A DNA stretch of 61,295 nt from Acidobacteriota bacterium. Lineage in GTDB: Bacteria; Acidobacteriota; Thermoanaerobaculia; UBA5066; Gp7-AA6. Positions 18,404 through 25,345 of the stretch are shown piece by piece (the first letter of the stretch is position 1; every line of letters starts with the position of its first letter). The notes below the pieces were generated by a model. The model was not told where the DNA came from. It ran no database searches and saw only the letters and a program-made list of their open reading frames with translations. The translations under genes and the position numbers were made by a program. Location of the stretch: assembly GCA_027307335.1 (NCBI GenBank), contig DAHUXD010000029.1:1-61295 (forward strand), in the 5' to 3' direction.

Positions 18404-19839
18404 TCCGTTTTACACGAACCCGCGAACGGGGCCGCCGGAACGGGCGGGCGCATCCCCTCGCGGGCGACGACGATTCCGGCAGGGAAGACGATCCGGGCGA
18501 ACCGCTGTTTCTGCTCGAGGTCGAACCCGAGCCACGCCCGGCGAAGGTCCGCGAGGAGCCCCTCGGCGAAGGCGAGATCGGCGGAGATCGTCCGCTCGTC
18601 GACCTCGGCCTCGAGGAGCCCGGCGACTCCGAAGTCGGTCTCCGATTCGATCCGCCGAAGCTGCTCGCGATAGGTCTCCGCCGAGATTTCGTCGTCGACG
18701 AACTTCTGATCGAGCCGCTTCTTCCGAGCCCGGATCGCTTCGACCTGTTTCGACCGGGCCTCGCGACGAAGCTCGGCGTCCGCGTGTTCCCTGCGCCATG
18801 CATCGAGGGCGATCTCGCGGAACAGACGGAGGACGGGCGCGGGCATCGAGAACCCGGCGAGGGCCTCCTCGAAGTCGCCCTCGAGCTTCTCCTTCCGCGT
18901 GTTGACGCATCCCGAGGCGGCGAGGCATCGGTAATACCCGTAGGGTCTGCCCGTCTTCGACTTCGCCCACGCCCCGGAGAGCCCCTTCCCGTGCGTCTCG
19001 CACGAGGCGAAGCCGCGAAGCGGGAAGTCGGGATTCTGGCGGAGCCGTTCCGCGAACCTGCCCGCCGTCGCCTTCCCGTCGAGAGCGTGTTGCGCTCGGT
19101 AGAACAGTTCCCGATCGACGATCGGCGCGAAGTTCCCGTCCGTCTCGATTCCCCACTTCTTCGAGCGCACGATCCCGGCGTAGATCGGATTTCGGAGTAT
19201 CGCGTAGAGGGTCTGCCGGGCGACGAGGTTCCCGTGACGGCCCCGAAGACCGAGATCCCCGAGCCGGGCCCGAAGCTCCGGCCCGGTGTAGTCGCCGCTC
19301 GCCGCAAGCTCGAAGGCGCGGCGAACGAGCGGGGCCCGGTCGGCATCGTGCGCCATTCCTTCCGCGTATCCGAGCGGAGGCTGCCACGCCCACCGGCCCG
19401 CCGAGACGGCCGCCCGCATCCCGGCCGTCGTCCGCTCCGACTTCGCCCGATTGTCGAACGCGGCGAACGAGGCGAGTATGTCCTCCATGAGCCGCCCGGC
19501 CGCGTTCTCGCCGATCGGTTCCGTCGCGGAGCGGAGGATCGTGCCGTGCCGCTTTAGGGCGGCGGCCGTGATCGCGTGATCGTAGGAGTCGCGGGCGAAC
19601 CTCGAGAGGGAGTAGACGATGAAGTCGTCGACCTGCTTCTCCCGGCAGAACGTGATCCCGCGCTGAAACTGCGTCCGGTCGGCCGTCTTCGCGGATTCAC
19701 CCCCGTCGACGAAGACGGCGACGACCTCGGAGCCGATCCGCTCGGCGTACTCTCGGCAGGTCTTCTCCTGCGTCCCGAGGCTGAAGTTCTCGACCTGCCT
19801 AGCGTCACTCACGCGGCAGTAGATCGCGGCGGTCCTCAT
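18340..19839 (-). CDS. large serine recombinase (integrase), C-terminus read from the tRNA antisense strand
   Basis: This 499-residue protein has a serine-recombinase catalytic domain (AIYCRVSDARQ with Ser11; YSLSRFARDSYDH), a Recombinase domain (RQTLYAILRNPIYAGIV), a zinc ribbon (GFASCETHGKGLSG, YYRCLAASGC) and a long coiled coil (RSKQVEAIRARKKRLDQKF) that controls synapsis in this family. Start ATG is preceded by GGAGGGACGG and overlaps the stop of the upstream gene. The last 15 codons lie in the tRNA-Glu gene on the opposite strand and end at TAG 18340-18342. In a circular form the same frame would cross the core into the other end of the element, giving a different tail of 24 residues. 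Confidence 0.92.
   Translation of the reverse strand: MRTAAIYCRVSDARQVENFSLGTQEKTCREYAERIGSEVVAVFVDGGESAKTADRTQFQRGITFCREKQVDDFIVYSLSRFARDSYDHAITAAALKRHGTILRSATEPIGENAAGRLMEDILASFAAFDNRAKSERTTAGMRAAVSAGRWAWQPPLGYAEGMAHDADRAPLVRRAFELAASGDYTGPELRARLGDLGLRGRHGNLVARQTLYAILRNPIYAGIVRSKKWGIETDGNFAPIVDRELFYRAQHALDGKATAGRFAERLRQNPDFPLRGFASCETHGKGLSGAWAKSKTGRPYGYYRCLAASGCVNTRKEKLEGDFEEALAGFSMPAPVLRLFREIALDAWRREHADAELRREARSKQVEAIRARKKRLDQKFVDDEISAETYREQLRRIESETDFGVAGLLEAEVDERTISADLAFAEGLLADLRRAWLGFDLEQKQRFARIVFPAGIVVAREGMRPPVPAAPFAGSCKTDGGPNGTRTRVAALKEPCPDL
18388..18403. repeat. attachment-site core, left copy (within tRNA-Glu)
   Basis: CCCGTTGGGGCCGCCA covers the end of the T arm, the 3' acceptor strand and CCA of tRNA-Glu. 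The flanking bases differ from the right copy on both sides (T/G before, T/C after), so identity is exactly 16 bp. Confidence 0.9.
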
Positions 19840-20039
19840 CCGTCCCTCCGGGTCCGCTTCGGGAGCGTGATCGCGGCCAAAGCGTACAACGTCCCCCGCA
19901 TTTCGAGAAGCTCATCGTCGGTCACGTTCGCGTAGTCCGGGCCGAGGATCTCGCGACACCGATCGAGGGGGATCGGCGGAGGCGAAGATCCCGAGCGGTC
20001 GAAGCTCCGGGAATCGGCGGCGACGTTCGAGGTCTTCAT
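19836..20039 (-). CDS. small protein of unknown function in the element operon
   Basis: A 67-residue protein (MKTSNVAADSRSFDRSGSSP, then CREILGPDYANVTDDELLEM, then a basic end KRTRRDG). It overlaps both the upstream gene and the serine recombinase by 4 bp (ATGA on each side), which is the main evidence that it is real. The DDELLEMRGTLYALA helix could be a protein-binding segment. No family recognised. Confidence 0.6.
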   Translation of the reverse strand: MKTSNVAADSRSFDRSGSSPPPIPLDRCREILGPDYANVTDDELLEMRGTLYALAAITLPKRTRRDG

Positions 20040-20266
20040 CCGAACGCGATCCCCTCAAGAACGTCCCGCTCGAGCCGGTCGGACGCCCACGACGCACGGT
20101 GTACGAAGTTGGAGAGGAGCGCGAGGTCCCGCAGGATGAGGATCGGCGAGACGTCCGGGGAGGCGGCCGCGACCCGAACCTCTCCGAGGAGCTTCCGGGC
20201 GTCTTCGAGGTGCCCGGCGATCGAGGCGAGCTTCGTCTCGAGGTCGCGACGGTCGTCGTCGTGCAT
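20036..20266 (-). CDS. small helical protein of unknown function
   Basis: 76 residues from the ATG at 20266 (MHDDDRRDLETKLASIAGHL), forming two likely amphipathic helices, EDARKLLGEVRVAAA and LILRDLALLSNFVHRASWAS. A GTG at 20317 would extend it by 17 residues; neither start has a clear ribosome site. The stop overlaps the ATG of the next gene. It is separated from the upstream gene by about 110-160 bp holding a short G-rich tandem repeat. Confidence 0.55.
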   Translation of the reverse strand: MHDDDRRDLETKLASIAGHLEDARKLLGEVRVAAASPDVSPILILRDLALLSNFVHRASWASDRLERDVLEGIAFG

Positions 20267-20361
20267 CTTCACGGCCGGGCCTCGGGAACCGGGCTCGGAA
20301 CGGTCTCCGGGGGACACGGTTTCGAGTCATAGAGAAGACTCCTGCCCCTTAGACGAATCCC

Positions 20362-20383
20362 CCTCACCCTCACCCTCACCCTA
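20362..20383 (-). repeat. hexamer tandem repeat with G-quadruplex pattern on the minus strand
   Basis: On the plus strand CCCTCA is repeated three times and followed by CCCT; on the minus strand this is four GGG runs with three-base loops (GGGTGAGGGTGAGGGTGAGG). That is the canonical intramolecular quadruplex spacing. It lies in the non-coding gap just upstream of the 76-residue gene, on the transcribed sense strand. Confidence 0.7.
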
Positions 20384-20425
20384 AACGGGTACAGGTACAG
20401 GCGGTTTTCAATACAGGCGCGGGTT

Positions 20426-21007
20426 TTAGAGGTCATTTTCGACCCCCTCGCGGAGCCTAATTTCGGCGATTTTGGAGTAGGGTTTTTCAAGTCCTTGTTT
20501 CTCACGATTTTGGGCGACGACCGCGACCCGTCCCTCGAGCGATCCGGCCCCCTGAATGATGCGGACGACGTCCGGGACGAGGAGCGGCTCGCCGGGCCTG
20601 ATCTGCCGTCTCAGGAGCCCCTCCATTTCGACGACGAGCCGTCCTCCCGGGGCCGGGTCGGGATACGGGCACACGCTCCCGTCGCCCCTCCTGTTCGGGC
20701 ACCACGGGTGCGCGTAGACGTAGAACGTCGCGAGAACGACTCCGCCGAACGCGGGGAGCGCGAAGCGGAGGATCGCCCGGGTGTCCCGAAAATGATGCTC
20801 GGCGTCCTGCGCGGAGAGATAGACGATCGGCGTCCACTCCTCGAACGGCCGCCCGTCGGGCGCGAGAACAAGCTGCTTGTAGTTCTCGAACCGGAGGAGC
20901 CCCGGATGCGCGGGCATAGGCGGGATCGGCCGCTTCGCCCGCTTCGCCCGGATGCGGAGCTTCTCCTTCGACGCCTCGGAACGCCTCGCGACGCGGACGA
21001 GCCTCAC
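20426..21007 (-). CDS. 193-residue protein of unknown function in the element operon
   Basis: The N-terminal 30 residues are strongly basic (RRSEASKEKLRIRAKRAKRP). A mixed alpha/beta body follows with RFENYKQLVLAPDGRPFEEW, a hydrophobic strand-like FGGVVLATFYVYAHPWCPN and a Cys pair (HPWCPNRRGDGSVCPYP) that could hold a metal. It starts at GTG overlapping the upstream stop (GTGA). No family recognised. The gene sits in the block of small coupled genes between the coiled-coil protein and the recombinase, where phage genomes often carry accessory morphogenesis or regulatory genes, but nothing in it proves that role. Confidence 0.6.
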   Translation of the reverse strand: MRLVRVARRSEASKEKLRIRAKRAKRPIPPMPAHPGLLRFENYKQLVLAPDGRPFEEWTPIVYLSAQDAEHHFRDTRAILRFALPAFGGVVLATFYVYAHPWCPNRRGDGSVCPYPDPAPGGRLVVEMEGLLRRQIRPGEPLLVPDVVRIIQGAGSLEGRVAVVAQNREKQGLEKPYSKIAEIRLREGVENDL

Positions 21008-21189
21008 GTTCTACGCTCCTTCTCCGGTAGAACGGCGGGGTCGTTCGTCTTCCTGATCTGCTCGGCGATCTTGCCGAGGGTGAAGGCGACGGCCTGAAGG
21101 CGAGCCTCCGCTTCGGCGAGTAGGGACAGAAGCTCACGCCGTCGGAGAGCCTCGGCGTCGACGGCGGAGACCTCGGGCTCGCCGATCAC
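21004..21189 (-). CDS. 61-residue helical protein, unknown
   Basis: GTG start overlapping the upstream stop, and stop overlapping the next GTG. The product is nearly all helix (AEALRRRELLSLLAEAEARL, QAVAFTLGKIAEQIRK), suggesting a small coiled-coil or subunit protein. The double overlap is the strongest support for expression. Confidence 0.55.
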   Translation of the reverse strand: MIGEPEVSAVDAEALRRRELLSLLAEAEARLQAVAFTLGKIAEQIRKTNDPAVLPEKERRT

Positions 21190-21434
21190 GGCGCGGCGTC
21201 CTTCGACTCGATCGCCTTCCGGTACTCCTCCTCCGCCGCGAGAATCCGCTCGAGGAGCCGGTCATACTCGACCCCCTCGACGACGTCGCCCGCGACGACC
21301 ATCGCGGCGAGCCGATGCACGGCCGACAGGGCCGCGAACTTCTGCCGGAGCTTCTCGATCACGGCCGCGACCCGGGCGGGGCCGTCAGGCTCCGGCGGAG
21401 GCGGCGGCGGGAACGGCAGGACGCGATCGGTCAC
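21186..21434 (-). CDS. 82-residue protein with Pro-rich N-terminus, unknown
   Basis: Starts at GTG in a GTGA overlap. A proline run (VLPFPPPPPPEPDG) is followed by helices (VIEKLRQKFAALSAVHRLAA, RLLERILAAEEEYRKAIES). No known family; its overlap on both sides places it in the same translationally coupled chain. Confidence 0.55.
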   Translation of the reverse strand: MTDRVLPFPPPPPPEPDGPARVAAVIEKLRQKFAALSAVHRLAAMVVAGDVVEGVEYDRLLERILAAEEEYRKAIESKDAAP

Positions 21435-21757
21435 GAGCCGTCTCCGAGGAAGAAGACGTTCCCGACGATCAACGGGGCCCCTCTCGGAATCGCGCCGAGG
21501 AATCCCTCCGCGCCCTGTTCCGACTTGAACGAGAGGAACAGATTCCGAGGAGGTCCGTCGTCGTCGATCGTGATCTCGCCGTCGTGACGGGCCGCGAGCT
21601 TCGAGATCGCCGGGAGGAGAGGTCGTTTCCCTCGAGGGAAGAAGACTTGCACGATCACGGTGCCCGTAGACGGACCTGCTATGCTCGAGGAGACCTCCTC
21701 CCTTCTGATCGCCGCGCCGTTGATCCGGCCCGGCGATCTTTCATTTTCAGGTCGCAT
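21431..21757 (-). CDS. 108-residue protein, unknown
   Basis: From ATG at 21757 the product reads MRPENERSPGRINGAAIRRE and then a compact mixed domain (TVIVQVFFPRGKRPLLPAIS, RHDGEITIDDDGPPRNLFLS, GAPLIVGNVFFLGDGS). It overlaps the upstream gene by 11 bp and the downstream GTG by 4 bp. No motif or relative recognised; the beta-strand pattern suggests a small folded domain rather than a random frame. Confidence 0.55.
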   Translation of the reverse strand: MRPENERSPGRINGAAIRREEVSSSIAGPSTGTVIVQVFFPRGKRPLLPAISKLAARHDGEITIDDDGPPRNLFLSFKSEQGAEGFLGAIPRGAPLIVGNVFFLGDGS

Positions 21758-21986
21758 CGGCGTCCGCCACGGCCACGGCCTCGCGGTATCCGAGCTTCTC
21801 GCCCTTCGCCTCGGCGGCCTTCTGCGCCTCGATCGCCCGGGCGTGACGGAACACGCTCGAGGGCTCGAGCCCGGCGTCGACCGGGAGACCGATCCGCTTC
21901 GCGAGAAGCTCGGCGGCCCCGCGATCACCGTGAGATTTCCGCCACGAGGCGATCAGGTCGCGCTCGACCTTCGGGTCGCCGCTCAC
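21747..21986 (-). CDS. 79-residue protein, unknown
   Basis: GTG start overlapping the coiled-coil gene upstream (GTGA). Helical sequence MSGDPKVERDLIASWRKSHG then ELLAKRIGLPVDAGLEPSSV and an Ala-rich tail. Not recognised. Coupling to the upstream gene suggests it works with that protein. Confidence 0.55.
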   Translation of the reverse strand: MSGDPKVERDLIASWRKSHGDRGAAELLAKRIGLPVDAGLEPSSVFRHARAIEAQKAAEAKGEKLGYREAVAVADADAT

Positions 21987-22801
21987 GACGCGACCTCGAT
22001 CGACGGCGTCGGCGCGAAGTCGGGATCGCCGGGCGTCGCGATCTTCGGCGTGTTCTCACGGGCGAGCCGTTCCGAACGAGTGCGCCAGTCTTCGATATCG
22101 TCGTTCCGTCCCGCACCGATCGCGAATCCGGGAGCCGCCTTCGGGGCGGGCCGCTTCTCGATCATGGCGACGACCGCTTCGAGATCCGCGATCGGGTGCC
22201 CGAGGTCCTCGATCGCCTTCGCGACGTCGGCGGCCGTGCGGGCCTGCGCCCGTTCGGTCTCGACGACCATTCCTCGGGCGTTCTCGAGGGTCGCCTTCGC
22301 GGCCTCGACCTGCTTCTCGAGGTCGGCGACCTTCTGCTCGGCCTTCGATCGGATCTCCTGCGTCGTCTTCACGACGTCGGCAGCGATCGTGTTCCGCTTC
22401 AGGAGTTCGCGGAACTTGTTCGCCTCCTGAATCGTCGGCCCGTTGTCGGCGGCGGTCGCGACGCGGAAGTGCGGGGCCTGCCCGGCGATCTTGTTCGCAA
22501 GCTCGGGCATTTCGGCCCCGCCGGGAAGATGCACCTTCGCGCCGAAGGGGACCTCGGTCCCGGGGTTCATCTGCGCGGCCGCGACCTCGGCATCGAGACA
22601 GAGCGCGGTCGGGCGGAGGATGCGGGCGAACAGGACCGAGACGTCGAGCGTGCGGATCAGGTCGAGACCTTCGGCCGGGACGACGTTCGGGTTCGCGGCG
22701 ATCGCGGCCCGCCGCTTCTGCTCGGCCTTCGTCTCGAGGTGCGCCTCGATCTGTTCGTCGGTGACGGTGACGGCCGGAGCCGTCGGGTTCTTGGGAGCCA
22801 T
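21983..22801 (-). CDS. 272-residue coiled-coil protein, unknown
   Basis: Has a near-ideal ribosome site (AGGAGGTCAAGAATC before ATG). After a Pro/Ala-rich start and a helical segment (TDEQIEAHLETKAEQKRRAA) comes a compact region (EVPFGAKVHLPGGAEMPELA). A heptad-patterned coiled coil of about 60 residues follows (EIRSKAEQKVADLEKQVEAA, KATLENARGMVVETERAQAR), then an acidic, disordered tail. In phages, proteins of this type include scaffolds and tail-assembly factors, but there is no direct evidence here. It heads the run of overlapping genes leading to the serine recombinase. Confidence 0.65.
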   Translation of the reverse strand: MAPKNPTAPAVTVTDEQIEAHLETKAEQKRRAAIAANPNVVPAEGLDLIRTLDVSVLFARILRPTALCLDAEVAAAQMNPGTEVPFGAKVHLPGGAEMPELANKIAGQAPHFRVATAADNGPTIQEANKFRELLKRNTIAADVVKTTQEIRSKAEQKVADLEKQVEAAKATLENARGMVVETERAQARTAADVAKAIEDLGHPIADLEAVVAMIEKRPAPKAAPGFAIGAGRNDDIEDWRTRSERLARENTPKIATPGDPDFAPTPSIEVAS

Positions 22802-22830
22802 GATTCTTGACCTCCTAAAAATGGTTACGG

Positions 22831-23367
22831 TTACGGAGTCGGCGTCCGCGTCGGCGTCGGGTAGAAGCCGCCCTCGGGAGTCGGAGGGATCGGCGGGTTG
22901 TGAAAGGCCGGGGTCATAGTCGCGGTCGGCGGAACGGGCGTCGGCGTCGAGGTCCTCGTGCCCGTGATCGTCGGACTCGGCGTGATCGTCGGCGTCTTCG
23001 AGGGCGTCGGCGTCTGCGTTTTCGTCGCGGTATGCGCCGGGGTATTCGTTCTCGTGTTGTAGACGAGCGCGGTCGGCGTCCTCGAATTGAACGCCGGGGT
23101 CGTCGTCGGCGTACTCGTCGGTGTGTTCGTCGCCGTATGCGTAGGCGTAAAGGTCTGCGCGATCGGCGTGCCGGGCGTCGTCGTGATCGTGATCGAGCCG
23201 GGCGTGTTCGTCGGCGTCGGCGTTTTCGACGCGGTGGGGGTGTTCGTCGGAGTCGCCGTGTTCGTCGGGCCCGGGAACTTCGGGGTCTGCGTCGCGGTCG
23301 GAGCCTGCGCGATCGCGACACCTCCGAGCAGGACTACGAGCAGGGGCAGGAGAATGAGCTTCTTCAT
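22831..23367 (-). CDS. secreted Thr/Pro-rich low-complexity protein
   Basis: A 178-residue protein with a clear Sec signal peptide ([20 protein letters not shown], cleavage after AIA-QA). Almost all of the rest consists of irregular TPT/TNTPT/KTPTP repeats, the composition of cell-surface linkers and O-glycosylated stalks. Ribosome site AAAGGAAT before ATG; the ATG overlaps the stop of the upstream gene. No domain is attached, so if it acts as a linker its partner is elsewhere. The short repeats are non-identical, so it is a coding low-complexity region, not a CRISPR-like array. Confidence 0.75.
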   Translation of the reverse strand: MKKLILLPLLVVLLGGVAIAQAPTATQTPKFPGPTNTATPTNTPTASKTPTPTNTPGSITITTTPGTPIAQTFTPTHTATNTPTSTPTTTPAFNSRTPTALVYNTRTNTPAHTATKTQTPTPSKTPTITPSPTITGTRTSTPTPVPPTATMTPAFHNPPIPPTPEGGFYPTPTRTPTP

Positions 23368-23810
23368 CGGGTATTCCTTTCAGTCGGAGGCGAGTTCCCG
23401 GAGACGGAGAATCCGTCCCGGTGAGGATCAGAGATTTTCGTCGGAGTGGCGCACGGGAAGCGGGCCGCGAGCGCGGGACCGATCACGGCCGCCGCGTTCT
23501 CGCCCGAGGTCTCGCGCATCGCCTCGGCCGCGATCTTCATCGCTTCGTCGTCGGGGACGTCGCCGCAGATAGTTCCGTTCGCCATCCCGGCGTCGATCAC
23601 GCCCGCGACGTAAGCTCGGCACGGGTCCGCGCCCAAATCGCATCCGGTGAGTTCACGAGGGGCGGACGACGACGACACCGACGCGCACGAGATCGAAATC
23701 AGGACCCCGACCACGAGCGCGGTCGAACGAACACCGGCACGAGCCGAGAAGTCGCCTCCTCGGGACGAACGGGAATCACGCGGCCGGGCCGGGGCCCCGA
23801 ACTTCATCAT
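23364..23810 (-). CDS. exported protein with a Rap1a/Tai-like immunity-type domain
   Basis: An N-terminal arginine-rich stretch leads to a hydrophobic segment ([20 protein letters not shown]) that could be a signal peptide or lipoprotein signal, although the lipobox is not ideal. The C-terminal half has [20 protein letters not shown], then [16 protein letters not shown] and [15 protein letters not shown]. That four-cysteine, 'C-x-Y-x2-G ... P ... FPC' arrangement resembles the Rap1a/Tai family of type VI effector immunity proteins, also found in phages. Identification is by eye and tentative. ATGA overlaps on both sides. Confidence 0.6.
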   Translation of the reverse strand: MMKFGAPARPRDSRSSRGGDFSARAGVRSTALVVGVLISISCASVSSSSAPRELTGCDLGADPCRAYVAGVIDAGMANGTICGDVPDDEAMKIAAEAMRETSGENAAAVIGPALAARFPCATPTKISDPHRDGFSVSGNSPPTERNTR

Positions 23811-24022
23811 CGGGAAGCCGCGCTCTTACGATCGGCGATCACCTCGAAGGCGCGATCGAGCCGGGCCATCTGTTCGGGCGAGGGCGTCCGCTCGCCGCGC
23901 TCGAACCGCGAGACGTCGGGTTGCGGAATGCCCGAGGCGGCCGAGACCTCGGCCTGCGACGCGGCGACCGTGAGGCGGCGGATCGTGAGTCCGGTCAGGG
24001 GCGAGATATGTCTTCCGGCCAT
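23807..24022 (-). CDS. XRE-family helix-turn-helix regulator
   Basis: A 71-residue single-domain DNA-binding protein: LTVAASQAEVSAASGIPQPD contains the recognition helix region, followed by VSRFERGERTPSPEQMARLD, the classical Cro/C1 pattern (Q-x3-A-x3-G...S-x-x-E-G). Strong ribosome site GGAGGAAATTTC before ATG. It is the first gene of the leftward operon that runs to the serine recombinase, and inverted repeats lie just upstream, so it probably represses its own operon. Confidence 0.88.
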   Translation of the reverse strand: MAGRHISPLTGLTIRRLTVAASQAEVSAASGIPQPDVSRFERGERTPSPEQMARLDRAFEVIADRKSAASR

Positions 24023-24043
24023 GAAATTTCCTCCGAGTTCGTT

Positions 24044-24061
24044 TAACCTGATTCGAGGTTA
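24044..24061. promoter_or_regulatory. inverted repeat, candidate operator for the XRE regulator
   Basis: TAACCT and AGGTTA form perfect 6-bp arms around a 6-bp spacer, 22 bp upstream of the regulator's ATG, in the right place to cover its promoter. Cro/C1-type dimers bind sites of this size. Confidence 0.5.
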
Positions 24062-24103
24062 TCAGGCAGCGCAAGGGCCTAAACCGTTCCCCGTCAGCCA
24101 CTT

Positions 24104-24184
24104 CCGAACGGAATAAGGCACGAGACGATAGAGACACTAAAATTCGATCCTGACCGAATGGGCCGATCGCCTTATTTCATTCGG
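24104..24184. promoter_or_regulatory. long imperfect inverted repeat upstream of the XRE gene
   Basis: CCGAACGGAATAAGGC (24104-24119) is mirrored by GCCTTATTTCATTCGG (24169-24184) with 14 of 16 positions paired across a 49-bp spacer. The region is AT-richer than its surroundings and has no convincing gene, so it may contain an additional operator pair or a replication/packaging signal. The stretch from 24023 to 24372 otherwise holds no gene I can support. Confidence 0.45.
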
Positions 24185-24372
24185 CGAGATCAATGAAAAT
24201 AGACGAATCCGTTCGGCAGGAGCCCCGCGACCGCCTCACGTTCCCCGGGTTCGGGGCCCCGAGGAACCCGAGGGAGACCTCTGCGCGGGGGCCTACGCGG
24301 GGCGAAGGCGGGCGATCGGGCAGGACAGGGCCCGAAGGGCTGGCCCGAGGGGATCGGGCTCCTGCGAGCGTC

Positions 24373-24594
24373 CTACGACGGCCGAGGGAGTCGGCGCGGA
24401 CGAAGCGGCGGGAACATCGCGGCGTGAACGTGCGGCGAGGTACACCGCTCGCCCGGCCCGGTGTAGATGCGGACGCCGGTCAGTCGCTCCGGCCAATGCG
24501 GGAAGCCAGACTCCGAGCAGAAGACGGCCCCGGCCCGGAGGCGTTCCTCGTGCGTCAGGGTGCCCGAGCTTGATCGGTCAGGGCGTGGGCGCAT
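24373..24594 (-). CDS. 73-residue protein, doubtful
   Basis: MRPRPDRSSSGTLTHEERLR and GAVFCSESGFPHWPERLTGV are followed by IYTGPGERCTSPHVHAAMFP. The middle looks like a small folded domain (Cys, His and aromatic residues in hydrophilic context), whereas the opposite-strand frame here is low-complexity Arg/Gly. No ribosome site is evident and no relative is recognised, so it is only a candidate. Confidence 0.35.
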   Translation of the reverse strand: MRPRPDRSSSGTLTHEERLRAGAVFCSESGFPHWPERLTGVRIYTGPGERCTSPHVHAAMFPPLRPRRLPRPS

Positions 24595-24671
24595 CCTGTA
24601 ATTCTACTCCTTCGAGAGTGCGATGACGGAGTCCAGCGACGGTCACGCCGACTTTGCGCTCCTTTGATCGT

Positions 24672-25247
24672 TTAGTGAGGGATACCGACACAGAATAGCT
24701 TACGGCAACCACTTTGCGGCGCTGAATCCTGTTCGTTTAGCTTCACATCGAAGTACTCGCAAACGTCTTTCGTGCAGCCCAATTGCATCTTCGGTCTCAC
24801 ATCGAAGTACTCGCAAACGTCTTTCGTGCAACCCAATTGCATCTTCGGTCTCACATCGAAGTACTCGCAAACGTCAGTCGTGCAGCCCAATTGCATACTC
24901 GGTCTCACGTCGAAATACTCGCAGACGTCAGTCGTGCAGCCCAATTGCATACTCGGTTTCACGTCGAAATACTCGCAGACGTCTCTCGTGCAACCCAATT
25001 GCATCTTCGGTTTCACATCGAAGTACTCGCAAACGTCAGTCGTGCAGCCCAATTGCATACTCGGCCTGTGTTCTGCGGGTAGTTCTGCGGGTATGGCCGT
25101 GCGAACGGGCGAGGGTCGCGTCTCTTGAACCGGAGTTATTCCACCCGTCGCCGATTGCGCCGAAACGTAGCGTGGCATCAGCGACGCAAAGAGGACAGTC
25201 GCAATCGCGCCGACGCGCCGGGAGATCCCTATGGGCCGCCCTGACAT
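24672..25247 (-). CDS. exported protein with six identical-length Cys-containing 18-residue repeats
   Basis: A Sec-type leader (SRRVGAIATVLFASLMPRYV, cleavage near VSA-QS) is followed by a Pro-rich linker and six tandem copies of the 18-residue unit MQLGCTxDVCEYFDVxPx (x = T/K/R; K/R; S/K). Each copy has a C-x4-C pair. The end carries one more Cys pair (SGCRKLFCVG). ATG at 25247 is used; a TTG 54 bp upstream is an alternative. The DNA repeat is 54 bp, about half GC, distinctly lower than the surrounding element, hinting at recent expansion or transfer. No known family; see the finding. Confidence 0.75.
   Translation of the reverse strand: MSGRPIGISRRVGAIATVLFASLMPRYVSAQSATGGITPVQETRPSPVRTAIPAELPAEHRPSMQLGCTTDVCEYFDVKPKMQLGCTRDVCEYFDVKPSMQLGCTTDVCEYFDVRPSMQLGCTTDVCEYFDVRPKMQLGCTKDVCEYFDVRPKMQLGCTKDVCEYFDVKLNEQDSAPQSGCRKLFCVGIPH
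24735..25058 (-). repeat. six tandem 54-bp coding repeats
   Basis: Exactly in-frame units of 54 bp without spacers; copies differ mainly at the residue after Cys-Thr and at the K/R and S/K positions near the end of each unit. The pattern indicates unequal crossing-over or slippage under selection to keep the two cysteines. Confidence 0.9.
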
Positions 25248-25345
25248 CTGCTGAGAATGATAGCCCCACCGCACACGGCGAGATGTTGCAGCGGGAGTCA
25301 ACGCAGGCGATGTACGCTCCGCTCCTGCGAACAGGAGGTGAGTTA

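Noticed and set aside
20269-20505. 78-codon minus-strand frame across the G-rich repeat
   Set aside because: Overlaps genes at both ends, has repeat-derived low-complexity sequence (RVRVRVRG) and no ribosome site.
22831-23367. GTCGGCGT-like repeats on the plus strand considered as an array or iterons
   Set aside because: They are the reverse complement of Thr/Pro codons in an exported low-complexity protein with a clear signal peptide and ribosome site.
24193-24573. Plus-strand frame of 126 codons in the element
   Set aside because: Arg/Gly/Pro-rich, no ribosome site and no folded-domain pattern; overlaps a slightly more protein-like minus-strand frame. Not supported.
24735-25058. Regular 54-bp repeats considered as a CRISPR array
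   Set aside because: The units are contiguous with no spacers, stay in one reading frame with a signal peptide upstream, and vary at few codon positions. They are coding tandem repeats.
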